Shown one piece after another: positions 55,581 through 64,000 of a stretch of DNA of 64,000 nt. The stretch is taken from the NCBI GenBank assembly GCA_021730785.1, contig JAKFWF010000062.1, positions 124,001 to 188,000 of the forward strand, in the 5' to 3' direction. Each line of letters begins with the position of its first letter. The stretch's first letter is position 1. The position numbers and the translations under genes are program-made. This stretch comes from Hyphomicrobiaceae bacterium (GTDB taxonomy: Bacteria; Pseudomonadota; Alphaproteobacteria; Rhizobiales; Hyphomicrobiaceae). The notes under the pieces are model-generated. The model worked only from the letters and a program-made list of their open reading frames with translations, ran no database searches and was not told the DNA's origin.

Positions 55581-57286
55581 CGGAGGGACGCGCCAACGGC
55601 GCGAGCGAGACAACGACGGTCAAGGGGGAGCTGGTCTTCGCAGCGCTCGGCGGGCTCGGCGAAATCGGCATGAATGCCTATCTCTACGGGCTTGGCGAAG
55701 CGCGTGCGCGGCGCTGGCTGATGGTCGATCTGGGCCTGACGTTCCCGGGCGTCGAGGAGCCTGGCGTCGACGTGGTGTTGCCGAACTTGAAGTTCATCGC
55801 GCAACATCGCAAGCAGCTGGCCGGTCTCGTGCTCACGCACGCACATGAGGATCACATCGGTGCCGTGATCGATCTGTGGCCGCGTATCGGCTGTCCGATC
55901 TATGCGACGCCGTTCACCGCCGGCATGCTGCGCTCGAAGACCACCGAGTTCGGCAACAAGATCAAGCTGCCGATCACGGAAGTGCAGATCGGCACCAAGT
56001 TCAAGGTCGGGCCGTTCGACTGCGAGTTCATCAATCTTGCCCACTCGATCCCCGAGCCGTCGGGCCTCGTGCTGCGCACGCCGCACGGCAACGTGTTTCA
56101 CACCGGCGACTGGAAGCTCGACAGCGATCCGCTGGTTGGAGCCCCAAGCGACCACGCGCGGCTCGCAGAGCTCGGCGAGGAGGGCATCCACGCCATGGTG
56201 TGCGACTCGACCAACGCCATGCGCGAAGGCCGCTCGCCGTCCGAGATCGAGGTGGCAGCATCCCTGACGAAGATCATCAAGGGGGCGAAACGCCGCGTCG
56301 CTGTGACGACGTTTGCGTCGAACGTTGCGCGCATTCGCGCGGTGGCCGATGCGGCCGAGGCGACCGGGCGCAAGCTCGTGGTGGTTGGTCGCGCCATGCA
56401 CCGGGTGATCCAGGTGGCGATCGACACCGGCTACCTGCCGGCCGACTTTACCTACCTCGACCAGAACCAGTACGGCTTTCTGCAGCCGGCCGAGACGCTG
56501 TGCCTGTGCACCGGCAGCCAGGGCGAGCCGCGGGCAGCACTCGCCCGCATCGCCGAGGAAGAGCACCCGCAGGTCGCCTTCAACAAGGGCGACCTCGTGA
56601 TCTATTCCTCGCGCACCATTCCCGGCAACGAGAAGTCGGTCGGCCGCGTGCAGAACCTGCTTGCCAGCCTGGGCTGCAACATCGTCACCGATGCCGACGC
56701 TCTGGTGCACGTCACCGGCCATCCCCGCCGCGAGGAACTCCGCCAGATGTACGGTTGGATCCGCCCGAAGGTCGCGATTCCCATGCACGGCGAAGCCCGC
56801 CACATGGTCGAGCATGCGAAGCTCGCCCGCGAGTGCGGCGTGAAGGACACCCAGGTCGTGACCAGCGGCCAGCTGGTGCGTCTGGCGCCGGGACAAGCTG
56901 CGGTCATCGACAAGATCCCGGTCGGCCGCCTCTATCGTGACGGTCGCCTGATCATCGAGGGCAACGAGGAGAGTCCGGTGCGTGAACGCCGCCGGCTCGC
57001 CATGTCCGGCATCGTGGTCGCAGCCCTGATGCTCGGCAAGAAGGGCGAGTTGATCGGCGAGCCCGACTGCATCATCGACGGCGTGCCGTTCGAGACGGGC
57101 GCCGGCGATAGCATGGAGGACGTGGTGCTCGACGCCGTCGATGGCACGCTCGAGAGCATTCCGCCGGCCCGCCGCAAGGACGTGGAACTGGTGCGCGATG
57201 CAGTGCGCCGTGCCGTCCGCGCTGCCGTCGCTCAAGAGTGGGGCAAGAAGCCGGTCGTAAAGGTGATCGTCACGCGCGTGGGGTGA
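55577..57286 (+). CDS. rnj: ribonuclease J
   Basis: 569 aa, overlapping the birA stop by 4 nt. Metallo-beta-lactamase/beta-CASP ribonuclease: THAHEDHIGA (HxHxDH motif) near 79-88, HTGDWKLD, the beta-CASP domain with CLCTGSQGEPRAAL, and HVTGHPRREEL. A short C-terminal domain follows. RNase J does 5'-to-3' exonucleolytic and endonucleolytic RNA processing and is standard in alphaproteobacteria in this operon position. Confidence 0.94.
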   Translation: MTEGRANGASETTTVKGELVFAALGGLGEIGMNAYLYGLGEARARRWLMVDLGLTFPGVEEPGVDVVLPNLKFIAQHRKQLAGLVLTHAHEDHIGAVIDLWPRIGCPIYATPFTAGMLRSKTTEFGNKIKLPITEVQIGTKFKVGPFDCEFINLAHSIPEPSGLVLRTPHGNVFHTGDWKLDSDPLVGAPSDHARLAELGEEGIHAMVCDSTNAMREGRSPSEIEVAASLTKIIKGAKRRVAVTTFASNVARIRAVADAAEATGRKLVVVGRAMHRVIQVAIDTGYLPADFTYLDQNQYGFLQPAETLCLCTGSQGEPRAALARIAEEEHPQVAFNKGDLVIYSSRTIPGNEKSVGRVQNLLASLGCNIVTDADALVHVTGHPRREELRQMYGWIRPKVAIPMHGEARHMVEHAKLARECGVKDTQVVTSGQLVRLAPGQAAVIDKIPVGRLYRDGRLIIEGNEESPVRERRRLAMSGIVVAALMLGKKGELIGEPDCIIDGVPFETGAGDSMEDVVLDAVDGTLESIPPARRKDVELVRDAVRRAVRAAVAQEWGKKPVVKVIVTRVG

Positions 57287-57461
57287 GCGGCTGACCGGTC
57301 AAAGGTTGGTCGTCACCGGTCGCTGCTGCAAATCGGGGACTGTCTCCGTTCAGGCATGCCCATGCCGGAACCCACTGCCGTTCGCGGTCGGTGACTGTCC
57401 CCGCTCGAGCCTCGTGCGTAGTGCGGCCGACCGCTTGTTCGGTGGGTGTGTCGGCGGAATA

Positions 57462-57479
57462 CGCAATAGGGCTATTGCG
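57462..57479. repeat. CGCAATAG palindrome
   Basis: CGCAATAG (57462-57469), GG, CTATTGCG (57472-57479): perfect 8-bp inverted repeat, flanked by GGCGGAATA and CCCTACGG. It resembles widely dispersed intergenic repeats of high-GC bacteria. Confidence 0.6.
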
Positions 57480-57495
57480 CCCTACGGTCAGTGCA

Positions 57496-57516
57496 ATTCC
57501 CTACTCGCTACTCCCC
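57496..57516. repeat. single heptad-repeat arm
   Basis: ATTCCCTACTCGCTACTCCC from 57496 matches the right arms of the pntAB-pntB and nuoK-nuoL elements. No partner arm was found nearby, so it may be a remnant after deletion. Confidence 0.6.
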
Positions 57517-57594
57517 AAACTTATCCACGGTCACCCACCTCTCGCGTATTCTTCCCCTCGACACTTGCGCATGAGGGGACGTCAACCGGTGGCG

Positions 57595-57791
57595 ACCTGT
57601 GATGGTGCAAGCGTTACAGGTCCGGGGGTCAAACCCGCGTGGCGCCTGTTCGACGGCCTGCGATTTGTAGGCGGAGCAGAAACCTGTCGTGTGGAATACC
57701 ACGCAGGCGGACGGCTCCCGAAACGGTTAAGCGCCCGAGACCAAGCGCCAAAGGCTGCGGTTCGCAAGAACCAACGCCACCGCACGCGGTG
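57595..57791. ncRNA. candidate structured RNA (multi-hairpin segment)
   Basis: Successive hairpins read on the plus strand: ACCTGT/ACAGGT (57595-57600 with 57616-57621), GGGT-CAA-ACCC (57626-57636), CCTGC-GATTT-GTAGG (57657-57671), CCTG(T)CGTG/CACGCAGG (57683-57707), GGTTC-GCAA-GAACC with a GNRA loop (57759-57772), and CACCGC-AC-GCGGTG (57778-57791); further pairings continue to about 57880. No known RNA family was recognised. A remnant of a ribozyme or intron is possible. Strand undetermined. Confidence 0.35.
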
Positions 57792-58137
57792 CCGATCGGA
57801 GGCTCGCCACACTGGCGCCGTGGAACCCGGCGTGGGACGCAATCCCTTAAACACTGTGGGAAGGCCCAAAATCCTGTGCGAGGCGGCCCGAAGCTGCTCT
57901 CGTTACCCTCAGCGGCAAGCCCGCTGCGGCTTCCGGCCGCCTCGCCTCCCCTCGAGGGAGGTTCAACAGACAGGATTGCATGCATATACAATTGAAAGTG
58001 CTCGACACATGACCTGCGCCGTTCCCATGGGACTGGCCGGCAGGGCGTGATTTGTGCAATCTCGCGAGGTAACCAAGCATCCCCAATCCAATCCCGCAGG
58101 CTCAACCCTGCTCCCCCCCCCGATCAAGGATCAACGC

Positions 58138-58527
58138 ATGGCCCCGCGCATCACCCTCGATCACTGCGTCATCCACGTCGGCGACTGGGCGCGTTCGAAC
58201 GCGTTCTATGCCGGCGTGATCGGTGCCACCGTGATCCCGGTGCGCCAGGGGTTCGCCTATCGCATCGGCGACCGGCAGTTGAATTGCCACGGACCCGGTC
58301 AAATCGGCGAACCGCGCGCGCAACATCCCGTCATGCCTGGCAACAGCGATCTGTGCTTCGAGTGGCACGGGCCGATCACCGAGGCGATCGCACACTTGAA
58401 CGCGCACGGCGTCGCGGTCGAACTGGGGCCGGTCGCGCGGTTCGGCGCGCGCGGCGACGGCACGAGCGTTTATTTCCGTGATCCGGATGGTTCGCTCATG
58501 GAGTTCATGAGCTATAGCAAGGCTTGA
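58138..58527 (+). CDS. VOC-family (glyoxalase-fold) protein
   Basis: 129 aa from the ATG at 58138 with AAGGA upstream. Paired beta-alpha-beta-beta-beta VOC modules: LDHCVIHVGDWARSNAFYAG at the start and TSVYFRDPDGSLMEFMSY at the end, where the Asp/His and Glu supply metal ligands. Such proteins are dioxygenases, isomerases or resistance proteins; substrate unknown. It stands 63 nt upstream of the epimerase gene, another VOC-fold protein. Confidence 0.85.
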   Translation: MAPRITLDHCVIHVGDWARSNAFYAGVIGATVIPVRQGFAYRIGDRQLNCHGPGQIGEPRAQHPVMPGNSDLCFEWHGPITEAIAHLNAHGVAVELGPVARFGARGDGTSVYFRDPDGSLMEFMSYSKA

Positions 58528-58590
58528 ACCGCCGCATCCGGCCGGCTCCGCGGCAGCGGAGTCGGATGCGGCAAACAAAGGAGATCTTTG

Positions 58591-58995
58591 ATGATCGGGC
58601 GCCTCAATCATGTGGCCATAGCTGTGCGCGATCTTGGCGCTGCTACCGCGGTCTATCGCGACACGCTGGGCGCCAAGGTCTCATTGCCGCAACAGGAGCC
58701 GACGCACGGCGTGACGGTGGTGTTCGTCGAGCTGCCCAACACCAAGATCGAGCTGCTGGAGCCGCTGGGCGAAACTTCGCCGATCGCCAAGTTCCTGGAG
58801 CGCAACGTGGATGGCGGCATCCATCACGTGTGCTATGAGGTCGACGACATCATCGCCGCCCGCGACCGGCTCGTTGCCAAGGGCGCGCGGGTGCTGGGAT
58901 CGGGCGAGCCCCGGATCGGCGCGCACGGCAAGCCGGTGCTGTTTTTGCACCCGAAGGATTTCCTCGGCACGTTGGTCGAGCTGGAGCAGGTGTGA
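58591..58995 (+). CDS. mce: methylmalonyl-CoA epimerase
   Basis: 134 aa from the ATG at 58591 with AAGGAG 8 nt upstream. Complete VOC dimer unit: RLNHVAIAVRDLGAATAVYR, NTKIELLEPLGETSPIAKFL, GGIHHVCYEVDD and a closing GTLVELEQV. The H and E metal ligands and the ELLEPLG/HHVCYEV blocks are diagnostic of Mce. It interconverts (2R)- and (2S)-methylmalonyl-CoA in the propionyl-CoA pathway. Its place after rnj is conserved in alphaproteobacteria. Confidence 0.93.
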   Translation: MIGRLNHVAIAVRDLGAATAVYRDTLGAKVSLPQQEPTHGVTVVFVELPNTKIELLEPLGETSPIAKFLERNVDGGIHHVCYEVDDIIAARDRLVAKGARVLGSGEPRIGAHGKPVLFLHPKDFLGTLVELEQV

Positions 58996-59010
58996 AGCGG
59001 AGAGCCCAAC

Positions 59011-59736
59011 ATGCAGACAGTCGACAGGGACGGCCGGGCGAAGGTTGATCGCCGCCAGGTGCTTGGTGGCGCGACTGCGTTGGTACTGGGGCCGCTTGCC
59101 GCTCCAGCCCTGGCACGGCGCTCCGACGAGTCGAAGGTCGTCGTCAGCGGCTTCAACGTCCTGCGCCCGTCGCAAGGCGCGGTCGGCATGCGCGAGGTCC
59201 AGGCGAAGACCGCCGACATCCTTGACCGCGCCCGCAAGCCGGACAAGCTCCTGCGCTTTTTGATCAAGGAAGCGCTGCCCGTCGTAAAGGGTCCAACGGG
59301 TGGCCTGCATCTGATCGATCACCACCATTTCGGCCGCGCGCTTTGGGAGGCGAAGCGCGTCCAGGTGCATGTGGAGCCGGTGGCGGATCTGTCGAAGTTC
59401 GAAGGGGCTGCGTTCTGGTCCGAGATGGACAGGCGCGGCTGGCTGCACGCCAACGATGCCGAGGGCAAGCTGGTGGGGCCGGAAAAGCTTCCCCTCCACA
59501 TCAAGGACATGGCCGACGACGTCTATCGCAGCCTCGCTGGCAGCGTGCGCGATGCAGGCGGCTACACCAAGACCGAGACGCCGTTCGCCGAGTTCAAGTG
59601 GGCGGACTTTTTCCGCACCCGCATTTCCCGTTCGCTCGTCTCGAAGGATTTCGCTAGCGCAGCGAAACAGGCCTTAGCACTGGCCAGCACACCAGATGCG
59701 GCATCGCTACCGGGATTCGTCGGCAAGGCGGGCTGA
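59011..59736 (+). CDS. exported ParB-like nuclease-fold protein (ParBc_2-like)
   Basis: 241 aa. N-terminal twin-arginine-like signal (DRRQVLGGATALVLGPL). Then a ParB/Srx-type domain: NVLRPSQGAVGMREVQAKT and GGLHLIDHHHFGRALWEAK, the latter an (I/V)DGHH-like catalytic-fold motif. The C-terminal half includes a conserved FKWADFFR. This matches the ParB-like nuclease family PF08857, small exported proteins of unknown role unrelated to chromosome partitioning. It begins 15 nt after mce, so the two may be co-transcribed. Confidence 0.72.
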   Translation: MQTVDRDGRAKVDRRQVLGGATALVLGPLAAPALARRSDESKVVVSGFNVLRPSQGAVGMREVQAKTADILDRARKPDKLLRFLIKEALPVVKGPTGGLHLIDHHHFGRALWEAKRVQVHVEPVADLSKFEGAAFWSEMDRRGWLHANDAEGKLVGPEKLPLHIKDMADDVYRSLAGSVRDAGGYTKTETPFAEFKWADFFRTRISRSLVSKDFASAAKQALALASTPDAASLPGFVGKAG

Positions 59737-59752
59737 GAAGTCAGCCCTCTTT
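59730..59752. terminator. bidirectional terminator
   Basis: GGGCTGA (59730-59736), GAAG, TCAGCCC (59741-59747), then TCTTT. It includes the stops of both convergent genes. Confidence 0.7.
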
Positions 59753-60175
59753 CAGTGCCTCGCGGATGCGGGCTGCGTGGGCTGCCAGGACCTCGGTCTT
59801 TGCCATGGGCGCGCCAGACGGGCGCAATGCAATGCCATCGTGGCGCGGCATGACGTGGTAGTGCAGGTGAAACACCACCTGTCCGCCGGCACTCTCGCTG
59901 AATTGGGTCATGGTAATGCCCTGGGCGCCGAACGCCTTCAGCTGTGCTCGCGCGATGAGCTGTGCCGTTCGCAGGCAAGCGGCAAGCTGCGCCGGTGACG
60001 CATCCAGGATGTTGCGGGCCGGTGTCTTCGGGATCACCAGCGTATGGCCATCGCAGCGCGGCATGATGTCCATGAAGGCCAGTGTATCGGCATCTTCGAA
60101 CACCCGTTCGGCCGGCAGTTCGCCGCGCAGGATGCGGGCGAACACGTTGGTCGGGTCGTAGGCGGCTGGTGGCAT
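59741..60175 (-). CDS. HIT-family protein (HINT-like nucleotide hydrolase)
   Basis: 144 aa from the ATG at 60175 with GAGGAA 9 nt upstream; an in-frame ATG at 60211 is less likely. HIT domain with DIMPRCDGHTLVIPKTPARN and the histidine triad VFHLHYHVMPR (HxHxHxx) near residues 100-110. HINT enzymes hydrolyse nucleoside phosphoramidates; physiological substrate unknown. Ends in a charged tail. Confidence 0.9.
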   Translation of the reverse strand: MPPAAYDPTNVFARILRGELPAERVFEDADTLAFMDIMPRCDGHTLVIPKTPARNILDASPAQLAACLRTAQLIARAQLKAFGAQGITMTQFSESAGGQVVFHLHYHVMPRHDGIALRPSGAPMAKTEVLAAHAARIREALKEG

Positions 60176-60229
60176 GGCGGTGGTTCCTCCTCGGTCGATA
60201 CCGGCCCACAACGAAGCGGCCGCGCGCGA

Positions 60230-61573
<1,344 letters not shown>

Positions 61574-61597
61574 GGATGCTCGTTGGCCATAGAGAGT

Positions 61598-61719
61598 AGT
61601 GAGTAGCGACTAGTGAGTAGGGAAGTGCAAGACTGCAGTGGGCTCTTTCAGTGAAACATCGGAGCCGCCTCCTGCCCATTCGCAATTTCCTATTCGCTAC
61701 GCACTATTCCCTACTCACT
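61598..61719. repeat. empty inverted heptad-repeat element between accB and accC
   Basis: Left arm 61598-61624 and right arm 61693-61719 match as inverted repeats at 23 of 27 positions (AGTGAGTAG-type heptads) around about 68 nt with no gene. The right arm touches the accB stop codon. Same family as the nuoK-nuoL and pntAB-pntB elements. Confidence 0.72.
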
Positions 61720-62198
61720 CACTCTATCACTACCATAGGTTCGCCGAACTCGACCGGCTGGCCGTTCTCGATCAGCACTTGAGAAACCGTACCCGATTTC
61801 GGCGCCGGGATGTGGTTCATGGTCTTCATCGCTTCGATGATCAACAGGGTCTGGCCCTGGGCGACCCGCGAGCCGATGTCGACGAAGTTCGGCGAACCGG
61901 GGTCTGGTGCCCGATAGACCGTGCCGACCATCGGTGATTTCACACAGCCGGGGTGCTGTGCGAGGTCAAGTGTGGTCGGCGTCGCGGCCGGCAATGCACC
62001 GGCCCCCGCCGTTGCGAGCGCTGCCTGGGGCGCAGGCGAAGGTGCCACCGCCGCCACCGTGATGGTGCGCGCAACTCGGACCTTGAGGCCGGCCCTTTCG
62101 ATCTCAATTTCGGACAACCCGGTTTCACTCAGCAGCGCCGCCAGGTCCCGGATCAGGTCGTGTTCCGGCAAGCCTCGCTCTTGTTTGTCTTTCGCCAT
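61719..62198 (-). CDS. accB: acetyl-CoA carboxylase, biotin carboxyl carrier protein
   Basis: 159 aa from the ATG at 62198. N-terminal helical part ([20 protein letters not shown]), an Ala/Pro-rich linker (about 52-80), and a C-terminal biotinyl domain with [14 protein letters not shown] and the biotinylation site EAMKT (K125). Carries carboxybiotin from AccC to the AccA/AccD transferase. It is the substrate of BirA encoded upstream in the window. Confidence 0.96.
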   Translation of the reverse strand: MAKDKQERGLPEHDLIRDLAALLSETGLSEIEIERAGLKVRVARTITVAAVAPSPAPQAALATAGAGALPAATPTTLDLAQHPGCVKSPMVGTVYRAPDPGSPNFVDIGSRVAQGQTLLIIEAMKTMNHIPAPKSGTVSQVLIENGQPVEFGEPMVVIE

Positions 62199-62425
62199 GA
62201 CCGTTGTCACGTCCCATTCTAGCCGTGTCGGCATCGGCGCCAACCGGCGCCAGACTGACTGCAACCGCTTCCGTCTCGATGCGGTCGCGCACGCTTCGCC
62301 CGGAGCTTAGCGCGCGCCAATTCCTGCGGTCGCATAACAGCTTTCACGGCGACGTGAAAGCCTGTCCGGTGCCCCGCCAGCACATGGCCGCTGCGAGCAC
62401 AGGGCCGATGTTGCGGCTGGCAGAC

Positions 62426-63310
62426 TCAGCAGGCCTGGCACCCCGTCTTGCGGATGTCAGCCAGGATTTCCCTGATGCCTTCCGCTGGCACGAAGCCGAC
62501 GTTCACGCGGGAATCGATGATGAAGCCCGGTGTGCCCTCGATGCCCAGTTCCTGCGCCAGGGTCATGTTGGCCTTCAGGGCGGCATCATATGCAGGATCG
62601 GCCATGTCGGTCTTCAGCTTGTCGACGTTCAATCCAACCTTGGCGGCAATCTGGAACAGGTTGTCCTTGGTCACCTGCTTCTCGCGCATGAGAGCGACAT
62701 GGAAGTCCCAATACTTGCCCTGCTTGATCGAGGCCATCGCAGCCTTCGCCGCCAACGCCGAGTTCTCGCCGAAAATCGGTAATTCCTTCAGCACCACGCG
62801 GACGTTTGGATCGGCCTTGGTCAGTTTGTTGACCTCGTCGACTGCTTTCTTGCACCAGCCGCAATTGTAGTCGAAGAACTCGACCACCGAGATCGGACCT
62901 TTCGGGTTGCCCACCGAGAAATCGGTCGGCGACTGGAAGATCGCGGTCTTGTTGTCGACGATGACCTTACGGTGGCTCTCGGCTTGCAACGAGGCCTGTC
63001 GTTTCTCCAGTTCCTTGCTGACCTCGACCAACACTTCGGGGTTGTTCAGCAGATAATTCTTGATCATGCCCTCGATCTCGGCTCGCTGGGCGGGCGTGAA
63101 GGAGGTGGGGCCGGTCGGCGTCGCGGCAGACACCACGGATGCCGTGGCTTGCGCGACTTTGGCGACCGGGGCCACCGCGGCCGGGGCGACGCTCGGGCTG
63201 CCGTTCAGTGTCATGATGCCAGCGAGACCCAAGAGGATCGGGGTAGCGATAATCGCGCCCTCTTTCGTGGTCAGCGCGGCGAGGAGTTGCTGGAGCAGGG
63301 ACGCGGACAT
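62426..63310 (-). CDS. DsbA-family thiol:disulfide oxidoreductase, membrane-anchored
   Basis: 294 aa. An N-terminal hydrophobic segment (about 19-35) anchors or exports the protein; a helical Ala/Pro stretch follows; the DsbA/Com1-like thioredoxin domain (about 128-290) contains FFDYNCGWCKKA with redox C150 and C153 and the cis-Pro loop GIEGTPGFIID. CGWC rather than CPHC suggests a DsbC/DsbG- or Com1-like role. In many alphaproteobacteria this gene precedes aroQ-accB-accC; here aroQ is absent and 227 nt of apparently empty DNA separate it from accB. Confidence 0.9.
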   Translation of the reverse strand: MSASLLQQLLAALTTKEGAIIATPILLGLAGIMTLNGSPSVAPAAVAPVAKVAQATASVVSAATPTGPTSFTPAQRAEIEGMIKNYLLNNPEVLVEVSKELEKRQASLQAESHRKVIVDNKTAIFQSPTDFSVGNPKGPISVVEFFDYNCGWCKKAVDEVNKLTKADPNVRVVLKELPIFGENSALAAKAAMASIKQGKYWDFHVALMREKQVTKDNLFQIAAKVGLNVDKLKTDMADPAYDAALKANMTLAQELGIEGTPGFIIDSRVNVGFVPAEGIREILADIRKTGCQAC

Positions 63311-63385
63311 GGCTGGCGTTTTCCTATGGAGACTGGAGGCGGGTGAAATAGACCCCGCTGATATAGGGCTGCCTCTGCAGCAAAG

Positions 63386-64000
63386 CTATTCCACCGGTGG
63401 TTTGTAGTTGATGATGTCATCCATCTTGAGGGCCGACGGGGAGCCGGCCGGCAAGCCGCGCCTGGCGCGCTGGGCGTAGATCTTGGCCTGTTTCAAGTCA
63501 CCTTCAAGGTAGGCACCCTGCGCCAGCGATGCCTCGGCCTCCGGCTGTTTATTCTGCTTGTACAAGGCGTTAGCCAGCTCTCTGAAGGCGGTCGGGTTTT
63601 GGTCTTCGACGAGGGAGCGCCGCAGCAGGGTCGTGGCTTCCTCCAGCACGGCTGCATCCTCGGTCATCAGCAGGGATTGGGCCAGTTCGACCCGGATCAG
63701 GTTTGCGTCACCTGCCAGTTTCAAGGCCTGTCGCAGGTGGGAAACCGCTTCCTTGGAGCGGCCGGCACGCTTGTAGAAGTCGCCCTTCAACTCGTGGAAG
63801 TAGGGATTGTCCGGGCGTTCCTTGATCAGCGCATCGATTTCAGCCACGGCTGCCTCGACGCCGCCCTGGAAGAAGCGGGCGATGGCGCGGGCATAGCGTG
63901 CGGGCATCGATGTATTGGTGAGTGGATACTTATTGAAGACACTCTGAGGACGCATCAGGTAGCCGTCCAGTTTCGCGCGCATCATGTCGTGGCGGAACTG
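63386..64000 (-). CDS. TPR-containing C-terminus of a probable M48-family protease (partial)
   Basis: Continues beyond the right edge; 204 codons visible. The visible part holds several tetratricopeptide-like repeats (NPYFHELKGDFYKRAGRSKE, then ALKLAGDANLIRVELAQSLL, then PTAFRELANALYKQNKQPEA). The preceding FRHDMMRAKLDGYLMRP is typical of the segment linking the M48 peptidase domain to TPRs in BepA/YfgC-like periplasmic proteases. Its place upstream of a DsbA-family gene supports that. The catalytic domain is not in the window. Confidence 0.75.
   Translation of the reverse strand, partial: QFRHDMMRAKLDGYLMRPQSVFNKYPLTNTSMPARYARAIARFFQGGVEAAVAEIDALIKERPDNPYFHELKGDFYKRAGRSKEAVSHLRQALKLAGDANLIRVELAQSLLMTEDAAVLEEATTLLRRSLVEDQNPTAFRELANALYKQNKQPEAEASLAQGAYLEGDLKQAKIYAQRARRGLPAGSPSALKMDDIINYKPPVE

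Larger units (their letters stand above)
57287..58137. other. 850-nt non-coding, repeat-rich and structured region
   Basis: No supported gene. It contains two CGGNGAC-type palindromes (57334-57348 and 57389-57403), an 8-bp palindrome CGCAATAG/CTATTGCG (57462-57479), one arm of the heptad repeat family (57496-57516), and a segment from 57595 with at least six consecutive hairpins (see separate entry). Several overlapping short frames on both strands show no family features. Confidence 0.6.

Noticed and set aside
57391-58050. 219-codon plus-strand frame across the structured region
   Set aside because: No family features, Arg/Pro/Gly-rich shadow-like composition, and overlapping equally long frames in the other registers.

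Overview
This is a high-GC chromosomal window from an alphaproteobacterium, most likely Hyphomicrobiales or a close relative. The markers are a TIGR02300-family protein next to aroA, a small aa3-type cytochrome oxidase subunit IV upstream of three-gene pntAA-pntAB-pntB, a ChrR-type zinc anti-sigma pair, and the series nuo-birA-rnj-mce. No phage, plasmid or CRISPR genes and no recognisable transposase were seen. One tRNA gene is present.

Layout. 1-14.6 kb is mixed housekeeping: a CoxG-like protein (cut by the window edge), a CNNM/CBS/CorC membrane protein, an EamA transporter, a PfkB kinase overlapping a CPA2 antiporter, an ECF sigma factor with its ChrR anti-sigma factor and an SDR, a class V aminotransferase, a 3-hydroxyacyl-CoA dehydrogenase-like enzyme, exported MsrA and MsrB, SfsA, a CinA-type domain and an RlpA-like protein. 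14.6-24 kb is a polysaccharide locus: a Wzz/tyrosine-kinase-like protein with a degraded P-loop, GT4, polysaccharide deacetylase, GT2, O-antigen ligase-like protein, flippase and a BioF2-type acyltransferase. 24-38 kb holds ComEC, a decayed aroA, TIGR02300, the cox IV-pnt operon, two GNAT genes, a possible small gene with its own terminator, PepF and tRNA-Ala(GGC). 38-43 kb holds membrane and VWA-domain proteins. 43.4-57.3 kb is an energy operon, nuoG-H-(small)-I-J-(small)-K-[S23 ORF]-L-M-N-birA-rnj. 58-64 kb holds a VOC protein, mce, an exported ParB-like protein, HIT, accC-accB, a DsbA-family protein and the end of a TPR protein.

The most unusual feature is a family of intergenic elements built from GGGAGTA/GCGAATA-like heptads. 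In nuoK-nuoL two ~33-nt inverted arms enclose a gene for a four-helix-bundle (23S rRNA intervening-sequence/S23) protein. In pntAB-pntB and accC-accB similar inverted arms enclose only a short spacer. Isolated or tandem copies lie after nuoI and after rnj. This looks like a small mobile or recombining cassette with filled and empty forms. A second repeat family, with a conserved CTTGT loop and compensatory stem changes, flanks nuoJ.

The shikimate gene aroA is non-functional here (large in-frame internal deletion plus a second deletion that shifts the frame), and aroQ is missing from its usual place next to accB. Either these functions lie elsewhere or the assembly has errors; read data would decide.
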